Source: Arcanobacterium pluranimalium
GTDB lineage: Bacteria; Actinomycetota; Actinomycetes; Actinomycetales; Actinomycetaceae
Length of the DNA: 64,000 bases
Assembly (NCBI RefSeq): GCF_016907845.1
Contig: NZ_JAFBCS010000001.1
Span: 558,001 to 622,000 of the forward strand
Direction of reading: 5' to 3'
Part shown: piece by piece, positions 51,118 to 59,589 of the stretch
Layout of the letters: every line of letters starts with the position of its first letter
Position numbering within the stretch: position 1 is the stretch's first letter
Position numbers and translations under genes: made by a program
The notes under the pieces: generated by a model
What the model was told of the DNA's origin: nothing
Seen by the model: the letters and a program-made list of their open reading frames with translations, nothing else
Database searches by the model: none

Positions 51118-52305
51118 GTGGGTGGAGATGGTATTGCAATTGCTTTAGTGATACTGCTCTTGCTGCTGTACGTATTGCCTGCTTTGTTCCGACGCCGAAC
51201 GGTTTTGAACGAAGCGCCAATTGACGAAAAGTACGCACAAGAGCTACGTATCATCGAAGCTCGCACCCATAAAACTACAAGAACACACACCGAACGCGGA
51301 ACAATTTTTACGACGGAGCGCAATATGGAACCTATTACGAGAGCAAAGGCGGCACGGCGGCCCAAGACTCTTGACGTGCGCGCCGTCGCCCGCAAGCGTG
51401 CGCAGGCAAAAGCGCGGATCGCCAAGCGCTATTCCTATCATGTTCGCGGCATGGTTGCCGGTACCGCTTTGGTAGGTTTGTCGGTTCTTTTCTGGATTTT
51501 GGTTGCAGCGGTTTCACTCTCGAGCGTTGTTGCAGGTATTTCGACGGCGGTGGGCGCGGTTTATCTTGGCGCATTGACGATGATGATCAATGTGTGGCAA
51601 AAGTACGACGCCGCAGACCGCGCCAAGGTTGCACATTACGATGCGATTTTGGCTGGTGCTGGAAGCGGCGAATTTGTTGCTCGGCAGGATCGTGCGGAGT
51701 TAGCCGACGCTGAGGTAGCTCGTGGCGACGCTGGTAAGCATGGTGACGTAGCTCGTGGCGAGGCTATGCTTAGTGGCGCGGCCGGTAAGCAGGCAAAAGG
51801 TATGTCTGTTGACCATGTTGTGCGCGTGGCAAATAAGCAGGCCATGCGGCGTGGAAATGCGGCGTCGAAGAATAATGACGCTGATGGCGTGGCATCTGAG
51901 GCGGGCGTGGTCGCGGACTCTGGATCGAACGTTGCGAAGGCTGGGGCTGGAAAGTCTGGGGTCGGAAAATCTGCAGCTGCGCGTGAACGTGCTGGCAGTG
52001 TGGTAGAAAATACGCAAAATGTCGAGGTTGGCGGCGAGGTGCGCAAGCAGGTAAGTGGCGCGTCAACGCCGGGTTACACCTTGAAACCGCGTATTCAAAA
52101 GCGGAAAGTTAAGCCGTTCGTTGCTCCGGAAAGTGCGGTAGCCGCTGTGCCATATCGCCCTGCAACTCTCGGCGAGCGACTTGGAGATGGTGCTGTTGAG
52201 GCCGCTCACGAGGCTCCGCAGATGACTGGTAACGAGGAATTGCGTCAAGACTTGCTCGGAAGCGGTGCGACGCTCGATAAATTGCTCGACCGTCGTCGTG
52301 CGTGA
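51118..52305 (+). CDS. Conserved membrane protein downstream of moeA
   Basis: A 395-residue protein. Helix 1 about 5-22 followed by RRR, a charged cytoplasmic segment, helices 2 and 3 about 117-140 and 145-162, and a long, Ala/Gly/Asp-rich, disordered cytoplasmic tail with AARERAG-type patches. The arrangement resembles the membrane protein next to moeA1 in mycobacteria (Rv0996 type), whose role is unknown. The GTG start has no ribosome site, and the frame could begin at another nearby codon. It ends before tRNA-Ala. Confidence 0.7.
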   Translation: MGGDGIAIALVILLLLLYVLPALFRRRTVLNEAPIDEKYAQELRIIEARTHKTTRTHTERGTIFTTERNMEPITRAKAARRPKTLDVRAVARKRAQAKARIAKRYSYHVRGMVAGTALVGLSVLFWILVAAVSLSSVVAGISTAVGAVYLGALTMMINVWQKYDAADRAKVAHYDAILAGAGSGEFVARQDRAELADAEVARGDAGKHGDVARGEAMLSGAAGKQAKGMSVDHVVRVANKQAMRRGNAASKNNDADGVASEAGVVADSGSNVAKAGAGKSGVGKSAAARERAGSVVENTQNVEVGGEVRKQVSGASTPGYTLKPRIQKRKVKPFVAPESAVAAVPYRPATLGERLGDGAVEAAHEAPQMTGNEELRQDLLGSGATLDKLLDRRRA

Positions 52306-52352
52306 GGACTGTGAGCGCGCATCGGGTATGTATTGGTTGCTTGGCCGTCGTC

Positions 52353-52413
52353 GTGCGCAGACTCGCGTAGAGTAGGTGCGCGTACGTGCGTAGACTCGTC
52401 TAGAGTAGGTGCG
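52353..52413. repeat. 28-bp imperfect direct repeat before tRNA-Ala
   Basis: Copies at 52353-52380 and 52386-52413 differ at three positions; each contains TAGAGTAGGTGCG. No function is evident. Confidence 0.75.
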
Positions 52414-52425
52414 TCCCGCTATTGT

Positions 52426-52454
52426 TTGTATTGGACGCAGGGCAGTGCTAATAT
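52426..52454 (+). promoter_or_regulatory. Candidate tRNA-Ala promoter
   Basis: TTGTAT (52426-52431), 17 nt, TAATAT (52449-52454), 10 nt before the mature tRNA. Confidence 0.55.
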
Positions 52455-52464
52455 CTTTACGTCC

Positions 52465-52540
52465 GGGGCATTGGCGCAGTTGGTAGCGCGTTTCGTTCGC
52501 AATGAAAAGGTCAGGGGTTCGAATCCCCTATGCTCCACCA
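52465..52540 (+). tRNA. tRNA-Ala (CGC anticodon)
   Basis: Acceptor GGGGCAT pairs with ATGCTCC, D arm GCGC/GCGC, anticodon stem TTTCG/TGAAA around TTCGCAA, T arm AGGGG/CCCCT around TTCGAAT, discriminator A and an encoded CCA. Anticodon CGC reads GCG. It borders the island at 52.7-61.3 kb. Confidence 0.95.
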
Positions 52541-52542
52541 TT

Positions 52543-52580
52543 AGGACGCTCATTTTGATACAAAGTGAGCGTCCTTTTTG
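52543..52580 (+). terminator. tRNA-Ala terminator
   Basis: A 10-bp stem (52543-52552 with 52566-52575) followed by TTTTTG. Confidence 0.88.
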
Positions 52581-52765
52581 TTGGCTAGGTACGCAATGTT
52601 TCCCCTTGTGAGAGAGGTATTAAGGGCTCTCTTTAGGTTCAAGAAAGTCTGGGTCGTCCAGCCGGAGACTTACAAATTCTCGCGTTGGTATCTTGTCCTC
52701 TGCGAATCTTGTGATGCTGCTAAATAGTGTGCTTTCCGTTAAAAGGTTATTTAGCGCTGAAAAGT

Positions 52766-53404
52766 TCAAACTTGTGTTTCTCCAATCTGGTTTGTTGGTC
52801 TATTGGTTTCCTGAGCGAGTAGTTCTTTGTGGGTATCCCATAGGTATTGAACAAGTGCTAGAGATGTGCCCGCTGCTAGCCGGGCTTCTCGTTCATCTAA
52901 GCCAACGTAAGAAGCGGTTTTCCCATGGTCAGTGCCGTAATGGTTTCTAAGCTCTGCTAGCGATTTAGCTGCTGCAGCAAGACTTCCCAGCAACGATTTG
53001 AGAGTTCTAGCTGCCGGAGCGGTTTCTGGAACTTGGGATGGGTTCAGGTGAAGAAGTTCTGTTGCCCGCTTTACTAGTTTGGGTAAGTCGTCGTTTCGAT
53101 TTAGCTCTTCTCCGTGTTGTTCAAGAATCGTGTTGCAGCAGGATTCGATGAGCTCTTTGGCTGTCCCGATTACCAGCGTCGGATTCGTGGTGATATTGCT
53201 CGTCAGGATTTGCTGTTGCTGAGACAGGTATTCGCTGGTGAAGCCGACCTTTTTAGGGTCAACTACCTGAAATCCTGCTGGCACAGGAGAAGCTTTCAAC
53301 TCCTCGAGTTGACGTTTGCATCTAGAAGCTAATTCAAGATCGGCTTCACTAGCGTCATGCGCGGCTACTCGATCCCATTCTCTCATCAAGGCATTGAGCA
53401 GCAT
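52766..53404 (-). CDS. Abortive infection C-terminal domain protein
   Basis: A 212-residue protein with an Abi_C domain (about 75-200): NPTLVIGTAKELIESCCNTIL, LPKLVKRATELL and ELRNHYGTDHGK are family patterns. The family is associated with phage defence, but its activity is not established. The frame stays open upstream of the ATG for about 30 codons (including YLEKAPRRDSI) with no start codon I can see, so the true N-terminus may have been lost when this DNA fused to the hsdR remnant. Confidence 0.75.
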   Translation of the reverse strand: MLLNALMREWDRVAAHDASEADLELASRCKRQLEELKASPVPAGFQVVDPKKVGFTSEYLSQQQQILTSNITTNPTLVIGTAKELIESCCNTILEQHGEELNRNDDLPKLVKRATELLHLNPSQVPETAPAARTLKSLLGSLAAAAKSLAELRNHYGTDHGKTASYVGLDEREARLAAGTSLALVQYLWDTHKELLAQETNRPTNQIGETQV

Positions 53405-53442
53405 GATCGAATCCCGTCGAGGTGCCTTTTCAAGGTAGCTCG

Positions 53443-53800
53443 TCAGTGACTTTCCCTTCGAGGCGCATATTTCTCTGTCTCGGCGGTGATGAGAGTCCGG
53501 TTGGTATAGCGATTGACTGCCTCTGACAGAAGTTTGGAGAACTTTCGTGATTGAACGAGGTTGGTTCTGTTCAGTGTCTTGATCTGATCGTTGAGTAAAC
53601 GGCGCAGCAAACCCATCTGTAGGTTCGGCTTGTCCGTGTCTTTAAGCGAGTCCAGAAAATCGTCTGACAGCAGGGAAAGCTCTGGCGTGTCCATTCCTGC
53701 TGTCTGATAAACATCGATAACTTGGTCAGCAGTCACCGCTTCGTTGACTAGTTGACCCAGCACCGAGTCAATATTGCTGCCGCCTTGCTGTGAAGTACCC
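53443..53800 (-). pseudogene. hsdR: Remnant of a type I restriction R subunit (hsdR)
   Basis: About 105 residues resembling the C-terminal region of HsdR (DUF3387-like): TADQVIDVYQTAGMDTPEL, SLLSDDFLDSL, LLRRLLNDQIKTLNR and KLLSEAVNRYTNRTL. The helicase and nuclease parts, about 900 residues, are missing, and the frame ends a few residues after the NRTL strand. One side abuts the IS3 fragment and the other the Abi_C gene. It cannot be functional. Confidence 0.8.
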
Positions 53801-53802
53801 GA

Positions 53803-54099
53803 ATCCCTGTCGTTGAAGTACTCCACGGCATTGGCGCAATCTGGGATCCGACCGAGTGTGGGAACAGTTGGCGATTCTTATGACAACGCTCTGGCTGAAA
53901 CCGTCAACGGGCCCTACAAGGCCGAACTCATCCACGCGCAAGGCCCGTGGACATCAGTAGGAGAAGTTGAACTGGCCACCTTGCGGTGGGTTCACTGGTG
54001 GAATACTGAAGCGTCTTCATCAAGCATTGGACTACGCCACCCCACAAGAAGTAGAAACCGAGTACTATCTCACCGAGCCCATCAACACAGGGTCGTAAA
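53803..54099 (+). pseudogene. Truncated, frameshifted IS3 transposase (OrfB C-terminus)
   Basis: It covers the integrase core from just before VGTVGDSYDNALAET, whose last Glu is the E of the DDE triad, through TLRWVHWWNTE. An extra G near 54011 shifts the frame: the expected RLHQALDYATPQEVE continues in the next frame to a TAA at 54097-54099. The first two catalytic Asp residues are absent, so it is dead. Confidence 0.88.
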
Positions 54100-54128
54100 A
54101 GACGCGGAACTAAACCCAGGACGCTTCA
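53803..54128 (+). mobile_element. Right half of an IS3-family element
   Basis: It holds the last third of the transposase frame and a right inverted repeat (54106-54128, ending CA) that matches, with one mismatch over 23 bp, the left repeat at 59577-59599 in reverse complement. The left half is missing; hsdR sequence begins at the break. Confidence 0.88.
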
Positions 54129-54363
54129 CATCGTGGCCCTAGAACCCCTCCTACACATCCTCAATCGACCCATTATGCCGAAATACAACAGCGAATTCTT
54201 GCGTAATGACCAACAGTTTTATTTGATTGCCCACGCGGAAACGAGTAAATTCTTGAACTAACTGAAGCACGTCTAGTAGCAGATGCATGGAGATATTTGC
54301 CATTCTGATGTGGGCGTTGATTATTCAATAGTTGAGCGCTAAAACAACGAAGGAGTTGATACT

Positions 54364-54528
54364 ATGCGCGTGGTATCCGATGACAAATTCGGGCGAGCAA
54401 TTCGCTCTGTCCGGCTAGCCTTGGTGGCTTCGTTAACTTTGGGATTAGCTTCAATCGTCTGGTTCGTCGTGCCACAAATGAAGCCAGCCGGATCGGCGAA
54501 CCGACTTGACGTGCAGAAGGAGCAGTAA
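54364..54528 (+). CDS. Small single-helix membrane protein of the molybdoenzyme operon
   Basis: A 54-residue protein with a basic N-terminus (MRVVSDDKFGRAIRSVR), one membrane helix about 18-38 and a short polar end. GAAGGAG lies 8 nt before the ATG. The stop is 2 nt before the NrfD-type gene, whose ribosome site lies in this frame, so the two are coupled. I do not recognise a family. It could be a small stabilising subunit of the membrane complex. Confidence 0.75.
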   Translation: MRVVSDDKFGRAIRSVRLALVASLTLGLASIVWFVVPQMKPAGSANRLDVQKEQ

Positions 54529-54530
54529 AG

Positions 54531-55658
54531 GTGAGCGCGCACATTCCAGGCTTGGTTCGTTGGGGTAAGTCCGTCGTAGCCACAGCAATGCACGGCATCG
54601 CAGCATGGCCGACTTCAGCTGCAGAAAGCATCGTGCGTGGCGCATTGCGTCTAGTACCTGAATCCGAAGCAAATTCTTTCGACGCGAAAAACCGTGAACC
54701 TTACTTGGACAGCAGGCCCACAACCAAACAAGCCCTGGCTGCCCCCCAGTCTCGCTTCGTCGACGCCGAAGAAATATCGTGGCTCGAATCGAACCGCCAC
54801 GAACTTCCGTACCGACGAGACAAGCTTTGGGCTGTCCCGCAGATGTGGTGGGAAATGACCTTCGGCGAAGTTGGCTCGGGAACCTATTTAGCTGGAGCAG
54901 CCGTAGGCAACACGGCCTCAATGGCTACCGGTTGGGCAGTATCAACCATTTGTAAAGGCATCTTGCTGTGGGCTGACTTGGGCAGGCCGGACCGAGTCTT
55001 CCGCGTCTTCGCTAAGCCGAATAGCTCGTGGATCTCACGAGGAGCTCTCGCGTACGTTGGATTTACGGTCGCTGGCGGACTCTCTCTCCTCCCAGTAGCT
55101 AAGCCCGTCCGGACCAGCGCGAAAGTTATCGCTAGTGTCTGCGCTACCGTGCTTGGCACATACGATGGTCTTTTCTTGCAGCGCGCAAAGGGTGTGGCGT
55201 CCTGGACAGACTCCTCGATTCCTGCACTTTTCGCTGTCAACGGTATGGCAGCGGGCGTCCACGTTGCCAACGCTTTGGTAACTGACAAACGAGTCAACGT
55301 GGCTAGTTCGATCGCAACGGTGGCCGGAACCGGTCTAGGTGTTCTCTACGCACGCCGCCTTACTGAAGGCTCGACCGCTCAACGCTTATCTGCGCGTGAC
55401 CTCCTTGAAGGCATCCAACAAGATCGGTTTGTCGGACTTGGTCTGGGCCTGGGTGGCGTAGGTGCCGCTGCGATGGCTCTGATCCCATCGCGCTGGTCAC
55501 GTTCAGTTGCAAGCGGTTTCGCCGTCCTGGGCGTCGCAGGTATTCGTCGCGCAATTCTCGAAGCAGGCATCCACGCACCAGTTATTGATCCGCCTCGCGG
55601 CAACATAAATCCGATTGACCACGTGGAAGTTTCGAAGGGAGTGTCGTCCAATGAGTGA
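54531..55658 (+). CDS. NrfD/PsrC-type membrane anchor subunit
   Basis: A 375-residue integral membrane protein of the NrfD (polysulfide reductase membrane subunit) family, with a soluble N-terminal region of about 100 residues, then about eight helices. Typical segments are WWEMTFGEVGSGTYLAG, LLWADLGRPDRVFRVF and SWISRGALAYVGF. It should exchange electrons with menaquinol and pass them to the Fe-S subunit. GTG start with AGAAGGAG ahead. It overlaps the catalytic subunit gene by 8 nt. Confidence 0.85.
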   Translation: MSAHIPGLVRWGKSVVATAMHGIAAWPTSAAESIVRGALRLVPESEANSFDAKNREPYLDSRPTTKQALAAPQSRFVDAEEISWLESNRHELPYRRDKLWAVPQMWWEMTFGEVGSGTYLAGAAVGNTASMATGWAVSTICKGILLWADLGRPDRVFRVFAKPNSSWISRGALAYVGFTVAGGLSLLPVAKPVRTSAKVIASVCATVLGTYDGLFLQRAKGVASWTDSSIPALFAVNGMAAGVHVANALVTDKRVNVASSIATVAGTGLGVLYARRLTEGSTAQRLSARDLLEGIQQDRFVGLGLGLGGVGAAAMALIPSRWSRSVASGFAVLGVAGIRRAILEAGIHAPVIDPPRGNINPIDHVEVSKGVSSNE

Positions 55659-57993
55659 GCGGAGTTTCCTCACTGGAGAGCGACCAAATAAATTCACCGT
55701 CAAGACAATCGCTCACGAAGGCGAAACAACACACTACTGCGTGTGTCAGCCAAACTGTTTTTCATACTGCCCTCATACGGTGACTGTTCGCGATGGGCGC
55801 GTTGTACAGACGACCCTCGCCCCCATGCCAGATGAAAGGTATAACCGAATTTGTCTGCGTGGCCTGTCCAGCCTGCAGCGAATTTACGATCCACGACGTA
55901 TTCATTATCCGATGAAGCGAGTCGGTAAACGTGGTGGAGGAAAGTGGCAGCGAATCAGCTGGGACGAAGCCATCACGATGATTACCGATAATTGGAAAGA
56001 AAACATCGCCAAGTACGGTCCCGATTCGATCGTATTCCATGTCGGTTCAGGCCGACTGACCAGCTACCACGGAGCTGCTCACGGAGCCATGCGCCGCCTC
56101 GGCAATCTGCTAGGTGTTACGGAAGTGCCGATTGCTGTTGATATGGCCGTCTCTGAGGGCATGAAAGAAGTCATCGGGTGGAATGGCCCATGGCCAGGAA
56201 ACGGACCGGAAGACCTTCTCAACGCTAATACAATCATCGTTTTGGGTCTGAACTCCACGGAATCACAGATCAACTATCACCACTGGTTCTTAGATGCTAA
56301 AGAAAAAGGCGCTAAGCTCATCGTCATCGATCCTGTGTTCACGCACATTGCAGCTCAAGCGGATCAATACATCCCTATCCGCCCTGCGTCTGACGCAGCA
56401 CTGATGCTTGGCCTTATGCATTGCATCTTGCGCGACAACAAGCAGAACGATGAGTTTATGCGTACCAAGACGGTCGCTCCGTACCTCGTGCGTGATGATA
56501 CAGGCTTGTTCTTGCGAATGTCTGACCTTGGTCACGACGACGACAATCGTGCAGTGGTGATGGATGAAGACGGTAACTTTGGAACTGTCGACGACATCGA
56601 AAAGCCTGTCTTGGAAGGACGCTTTGAGGTCGAAGGTATTTCATGCGCCGTAGCGGGGCAGCTCATTCGGGATCGCGCTGCAGAGTACACGCCTGAGCGT
56701 GTTGAAGAACTCACCGATATTCCAACCGATGTGCTCGAAGAACTAGCTGCACGCATGATGGAAGGTCCAACAACTATTCGATGCGGCTGGGGCGGGCAAG
56801 CATACAACAACGGACACATGGTCGGTAAAGCCATGATGGGCCTGGCGGGTATCACCGGCTACATCGGAGCACCGGGCGCGGATATGGGCGCAGCAAGTGT
56901 CAACTTCACCGGATTCAATTGGGCTTACGAAGCACCAACCGGGCGAAACATGCGCATGATTCCATCGCTCATGTTCCCCGAGGCGATGCGCACCGGTAAA
57001 TACAACGGTGAGGAAAGAACGTTCAAGTCAATGTACGTTCTTCAAACCAATACGGCGAGTCAGCATCAGGACCGCAACGCCTTCGTGCGCGATGTCTTTG
57101 ACAAAATGGAGTTCATCGTCACCGCTGACCTCGAAATGACGGACACAGCGCGACTCTCAGATTTGGTTCTTCCAGCCGCGCACTTCTACGAGGTCGACGA
57201 GTTCATCCAGGCTTCTGCCTCGCATCCGTTCATTCAGTTCGCTGAAAAAGCAATCGATCCAGTTTTCGAAGCTAAGGGCGACGCACATATTGCTCGACTC
57301 CTCGGAAATGCGATGGGTCTGGGCGAGTACTTTAACAAGTCTGACGACGAGTACTTTGAGGAGATTCTCGATACTGACACGTGTCGCAAACTCGGTGTAA
57401 CTCTTGAGACTCTCAAGCAAAAGCACGCAATTAGAGTATTCCCCGAACCATGGCTTGACTATGGCGGAAAACAAGCATTCCCAACGCCTGACAAGCGCAT
57501 GCAAACGTATACCGAAAAGCCGCAACCTCTCTATAACTACGGCCAAGATATTCCAGTTGAACGTGAGCATCTGCCGATGTTCTACGAGCCTACTGAGGCA
57601 TGGCCAGGCACGGAAGCACAAAAGAAGTATCCGCTGATTCTGCTGTCGGAACGTCCACGCTACCGCGTACATTCTCAGTGGGCCGAGGTAAAGTGGCTGC
57701 GCGAACTGGATCCTGAGCCCATTATCAAGGTGAATGCTAAGGACGCTGAGGAGAGAGGACTACAAAATCGCGATCTGGTAGAGCTCTACAACGATCGTGG
57801 TCACGCTGTAGCTCGTCTTATTATTGATAATTCGCTTATGCCAGGCGTAATCAAATATCCGAAGGGCTGGCAGAAGCATCAGCACGTAGCTGGCGTCTTC
57901 TCAGAGCTAAATTCGATGGCGTCCGACCCGATGGGCGTCAATCAGAGTTTCTTTGATGCAACCTGCGAGATGCGCAAATGGGAGGAGAACTAA
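55651..57993 (+). CDS. Molybdopterin oxidoreductase catalytic subunit (DMSO reductase family)
   Basis: A 780-residue complex iron-sulfur molybdoenzyme subunit. An N-terminal [4Fe-4S] site (CVCQPNCFSYC, then Cys in NRICLRG) is followed by the bis-MGD domains: RISWDEAITMI, LGLNSTESQ, VIDPVFTHIA, and a C-terminal molydopterin-dinucleotide-binding domain (about 635-760). No twin-arginine signal precedes the Fe-S site, so the enzyme probably faces the cytoplasm. The Mo ligand region (DMAVSEGM) has Ser and Asp but no Cys. It is related to polysulfide/thiosulfate-type reductases, and its substrate is not readable. ATG 55651 is chosen over 55615 because of operon overlap. Confidence 0.88.
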   Translation: MSERSFLTGERPNKFTVKTIAHEGETTHYCVCQPNCFSYCPHTVTVRDGRVVQTTLAPMPDERYNRICLRGLSSLQRIYDPRRIHYPMKRVGKRGGGKWQRISWDEAITMITDNWKENIAKYGPDSIVFHVGSGRLTSYHGAAHGAMRRLGNLLGVTEVPIAVDMAVSEGMKEVIGWNGPWPGNGPEDLLNANTIIVLGLNSTESQINYHHWFLDAKEKGAKLIVIDPVFTHIAAQADQYIPIRPASDAALMLGLMHCILRDNKQNDEFMRTKTVAPYLVRDDTGLFLRMSDLGHDDDNRAVVMDEDGNFGTVDDIEKPVLEGRFEVEGISCAVAGQLIRDRAAEYTPERVEELTDIPTDVLEELAARMMEGPTTIRCGWGGQAYNNGHMVGKAMMGLAGITGYIGAPGADMGAASVNFTGFNWAYEAPTGRNMRMIPSLMFPEAMRTGKYNGEERTFKSMYVLQTNTASQHQDRNAFVRDVFDKMEFIVTADLEMTDTARLSDLVLPAAHFYEVDEFIQASASHPFIQFAEKAIDPVFEAKGDAHIARLLGNAMGLGEYFNKSDDEYFEEILDTDTCRKLGVTLETLKQKHAIRVFPEPWLDYGGKQAFPTPDKRMQTYTEKPQPLYNYGQDIPVEREHLPMFYEPTEAWPGTEAQKKYPLILLSERPRYRVHSQWAEVKWLRELDPEPIIKVNAKDAEERGLQNRDLVELYNDRGHAVARLIIDNSLMPGVIKYPKGWQKHQHVAGVFSELNSMASDPMGVNQSFFDATCEMRKWEEN

Positions 57994-57994
57994 A

Positions 57995-58615
57995 ATGCGC
58001 TTAGGTATGCTCATCGATACGACTAGGTGCATCGGCTGTGACACCTGCGCCCTAGCCTGCAAGACGGAAAACAATCTCCCTGACGGCGTCTGGTGGAATC
58101 GTGTCTGGACTGTCGGAGGAGCCGAAAGAGATACTCCAGGTGGCGAGTTCCCGAATAATTTCCTCACCTTTTTGACGGTCGCTTGCCAGCACTGCGATAA
58201 TCCGCCATGCGTACCCGTGTGCCCAACCGGCGCTACGTATAAGCGAGACGAAGACGGCGTCGTTCTTGTTGACTACGATAAGTGCATCGGTTGCGGCGCG
58301 TGCGTCGAGGCATGCCCTTACGACGGCGTACGCAAGCGTAACGACGACGATCTCGAGTACTCCACCGGATTCCAAGTTGGTCATATCAACGTCCAACAGG
58401 CAGAACCCGCAACGGTTTCGAAGTGCACATTCTGTACACAGCGCTTGGACGAGGGCCGGTTGCCAGCTTGCATCGAAGTTTGTCCTACACGCGCCCGCTT
58501 CTTCGGTGATCTAGACGATCCGGAATCCGAGGTCTCTCGGATTCTTCAGGAGCGTGATTCCTTCACGCTCCACCCTGAGGCAGGCACCAAGCCATCAGTT
58601 CATTTCTTGAAGTGA
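57995..58615 (+). CDS. 4Fe-4S electron-transfer subunit (DmsB/PsrB-like)
   Basis: A 206-residue ferredoxin-like subunit with four cysteine clusters: CIGCDTCALAC; CQHCDNPPCVPVC; CIGCGACVEAC; and CTFCTQRLDEGRLPACIEVC. It should carry four [4Fe-4S] centres linking the NrfD anchor and the molybdenum subunit. ATG 57995 has GGAGGAG upstream and begins one base after the previous stop. All cysteines expected of the family are present. Confidence 0.93.
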   Translation: MRLGMLIDTTRCIGCDTCALACKTENNLPDGVWWNRVWTVGGAERDTPGGEFPNNFLTFLTVACQHCDNPPCVPVCPTGATYKRDEDGVVLVDYDKCIGCGACVEACPYDGVRKRNDDDLEYSTGFQVGHINVQQAEPATVSKCTFCTQRLDEGRLPACIEVCPTRARFFGDLDDPESEVSRILQERDSFTLHPEAGTKPSVHFLK

Positions 58616-58640
58616 TTGAGAGTAAGAATAAGACATTTCT

Positions 58641-59354
58641 ATGATTGCGCACGCTACAACTGACAAGAATCTGAACGCTATTGAAGATCTGTCAACGTTG
58701 CTGTCAATCGGCTGGGATATCCCCACTGAGAAGCTCGCTTCGGGCATCATCAGTGGGGACTTCACGGCCGACTTGGTGGCATGTTTCAAAGAGCTCTCAG
58801 CGCCGGCATCTTTGAAAAAGCATATCGACGCTTTGGTGAAAGCCCGCCGAGAGAGTACCCAATCTCTGCAGGAACTATACGATTGTCTTCGTACCGACCA
58901 TACGATGATGTTTGATTTTCCGCAGAATAACGGAACATGGCCATATGAGTCGCAACAGCGCGATCAAGATAGCAATCGTCGTTCAGTTCCGTTCTTCATC
59001 AGTCGTTCAGCGGTCGCTGTCAAAGACCTATTCGATGAAGCTGGTGTGACTCTGCCAGCTCACGAGCCGCCAGACCATATTGCCCGTGAGTTTGAATTCA
59101 TCGCATTTTGTGCTCATCACGAGCGCAGTGGCTCAGATAAGCAGAGCACGTGGTCTAGCCTTCGCAAATCAATGGGTGCTGAGCATTTGCGGAAGTGGGT
59201 TGATCAGTGGAGCCAGAAAGTAGTTGCGAACGCTGATACGGATTACTATCGAATTTTCGCAGGTCTCACTTCAGAAATCGTCGAGTCGAATATTCTGTGG
59301 AAAGACGCGCAAACATCCTTATTGGCTCGAAAGCTACCCATCTTTCCGCTGTAA
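58641..59354 (+). CDS. TorD/DmsD-like molybdoenzyme chaperone
   Basis: A 237-residue helical protein. The pattern PPDHIAREFEFIAFCAHHE (about 143-161) matches the TorD/DmsD/NarJ chaperones that hold the catalytic subunit during cofactor insertion. It is 25 nt downstream of the Fe-S subunit gene and the last intact gene of the operon. TorD proteins often bind twin-arginine signals, but the partner here has none, so it may act like NarJ. Confidence 0.8.
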   Translation: MIAHATTDKNLNAIEDLSTLLSIGWDIPTEKLASGIISGDFTADLVACFKELSAPASLKKHIDALVKARRESTQSLQELYDCLRTDHTMMFDFPQNNGTWPYESQQRDQDSNRRSVPFFISRSAVAVKDLFDEAGVTLPAHEPPDHIAREFEFIAFCAHHERSGSDKQSTWSSLRKSMGAEHLRKWVDQWSQKVVANADTDYYRIFAGLTSEIVESNILWKDAQTSLLARKLPIFPL

Positions 59355-59439
59355 AAGCTTTCGGAGCCGACTCACCATCGGCTCCGAAAGCACGAGATAA
59401 GTGGTGTTTTTGAGTGACCAGAATTGAGTTTTGATTCTC

Positions 59440-59589
59440 ATGAGCTCCTCTTTGAGATTTAGGCGTTGCGCTGCTGTGCTCCTCGGAACCGCAGCAGCGC
59501 TAACGTCATGCAGTTCTTCGTCGCCTGCCACCCCTCCCGGCACCACGGACCGCGATAAAGAGCAAATCATCGTTTATGAAGCGTCCTGA
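59440..59589 (+). pseudogene. Start of a ModA-like lipoprotein cut by an IS
   Basis: A 49-residue reading frame: basic start, hydrophobic core and lipobox LTSC, then a Ser/Pro/Thr linker and KEQIIVY, which resembles the first strand of ModA-type molybdate-binding proteins (ITVFAAASL in the family). The last codons and the stop come from the IS left end at 59577. The remaining 200 or so residues are not in the window. The ModA identity is inferred from the start and from the molybdoenzyme next to it. Confidence 0.6.

Noticed and set aside
52465-52540. attL/attR repeats from the tRNA-Ala 3' end
   Set aside because: I looked for the T-arm/acceptor sequence again near 61.2-61.5 kb and did not find it.
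54317-54328. FNR/CRP site TTGA-TTAT-TCAA before the molybdoenzyme operon
   Set aside because: Short palindrome with wrong outer bases for FNR (TTGAT-N4-ATCAA); too weak to list as a feature.
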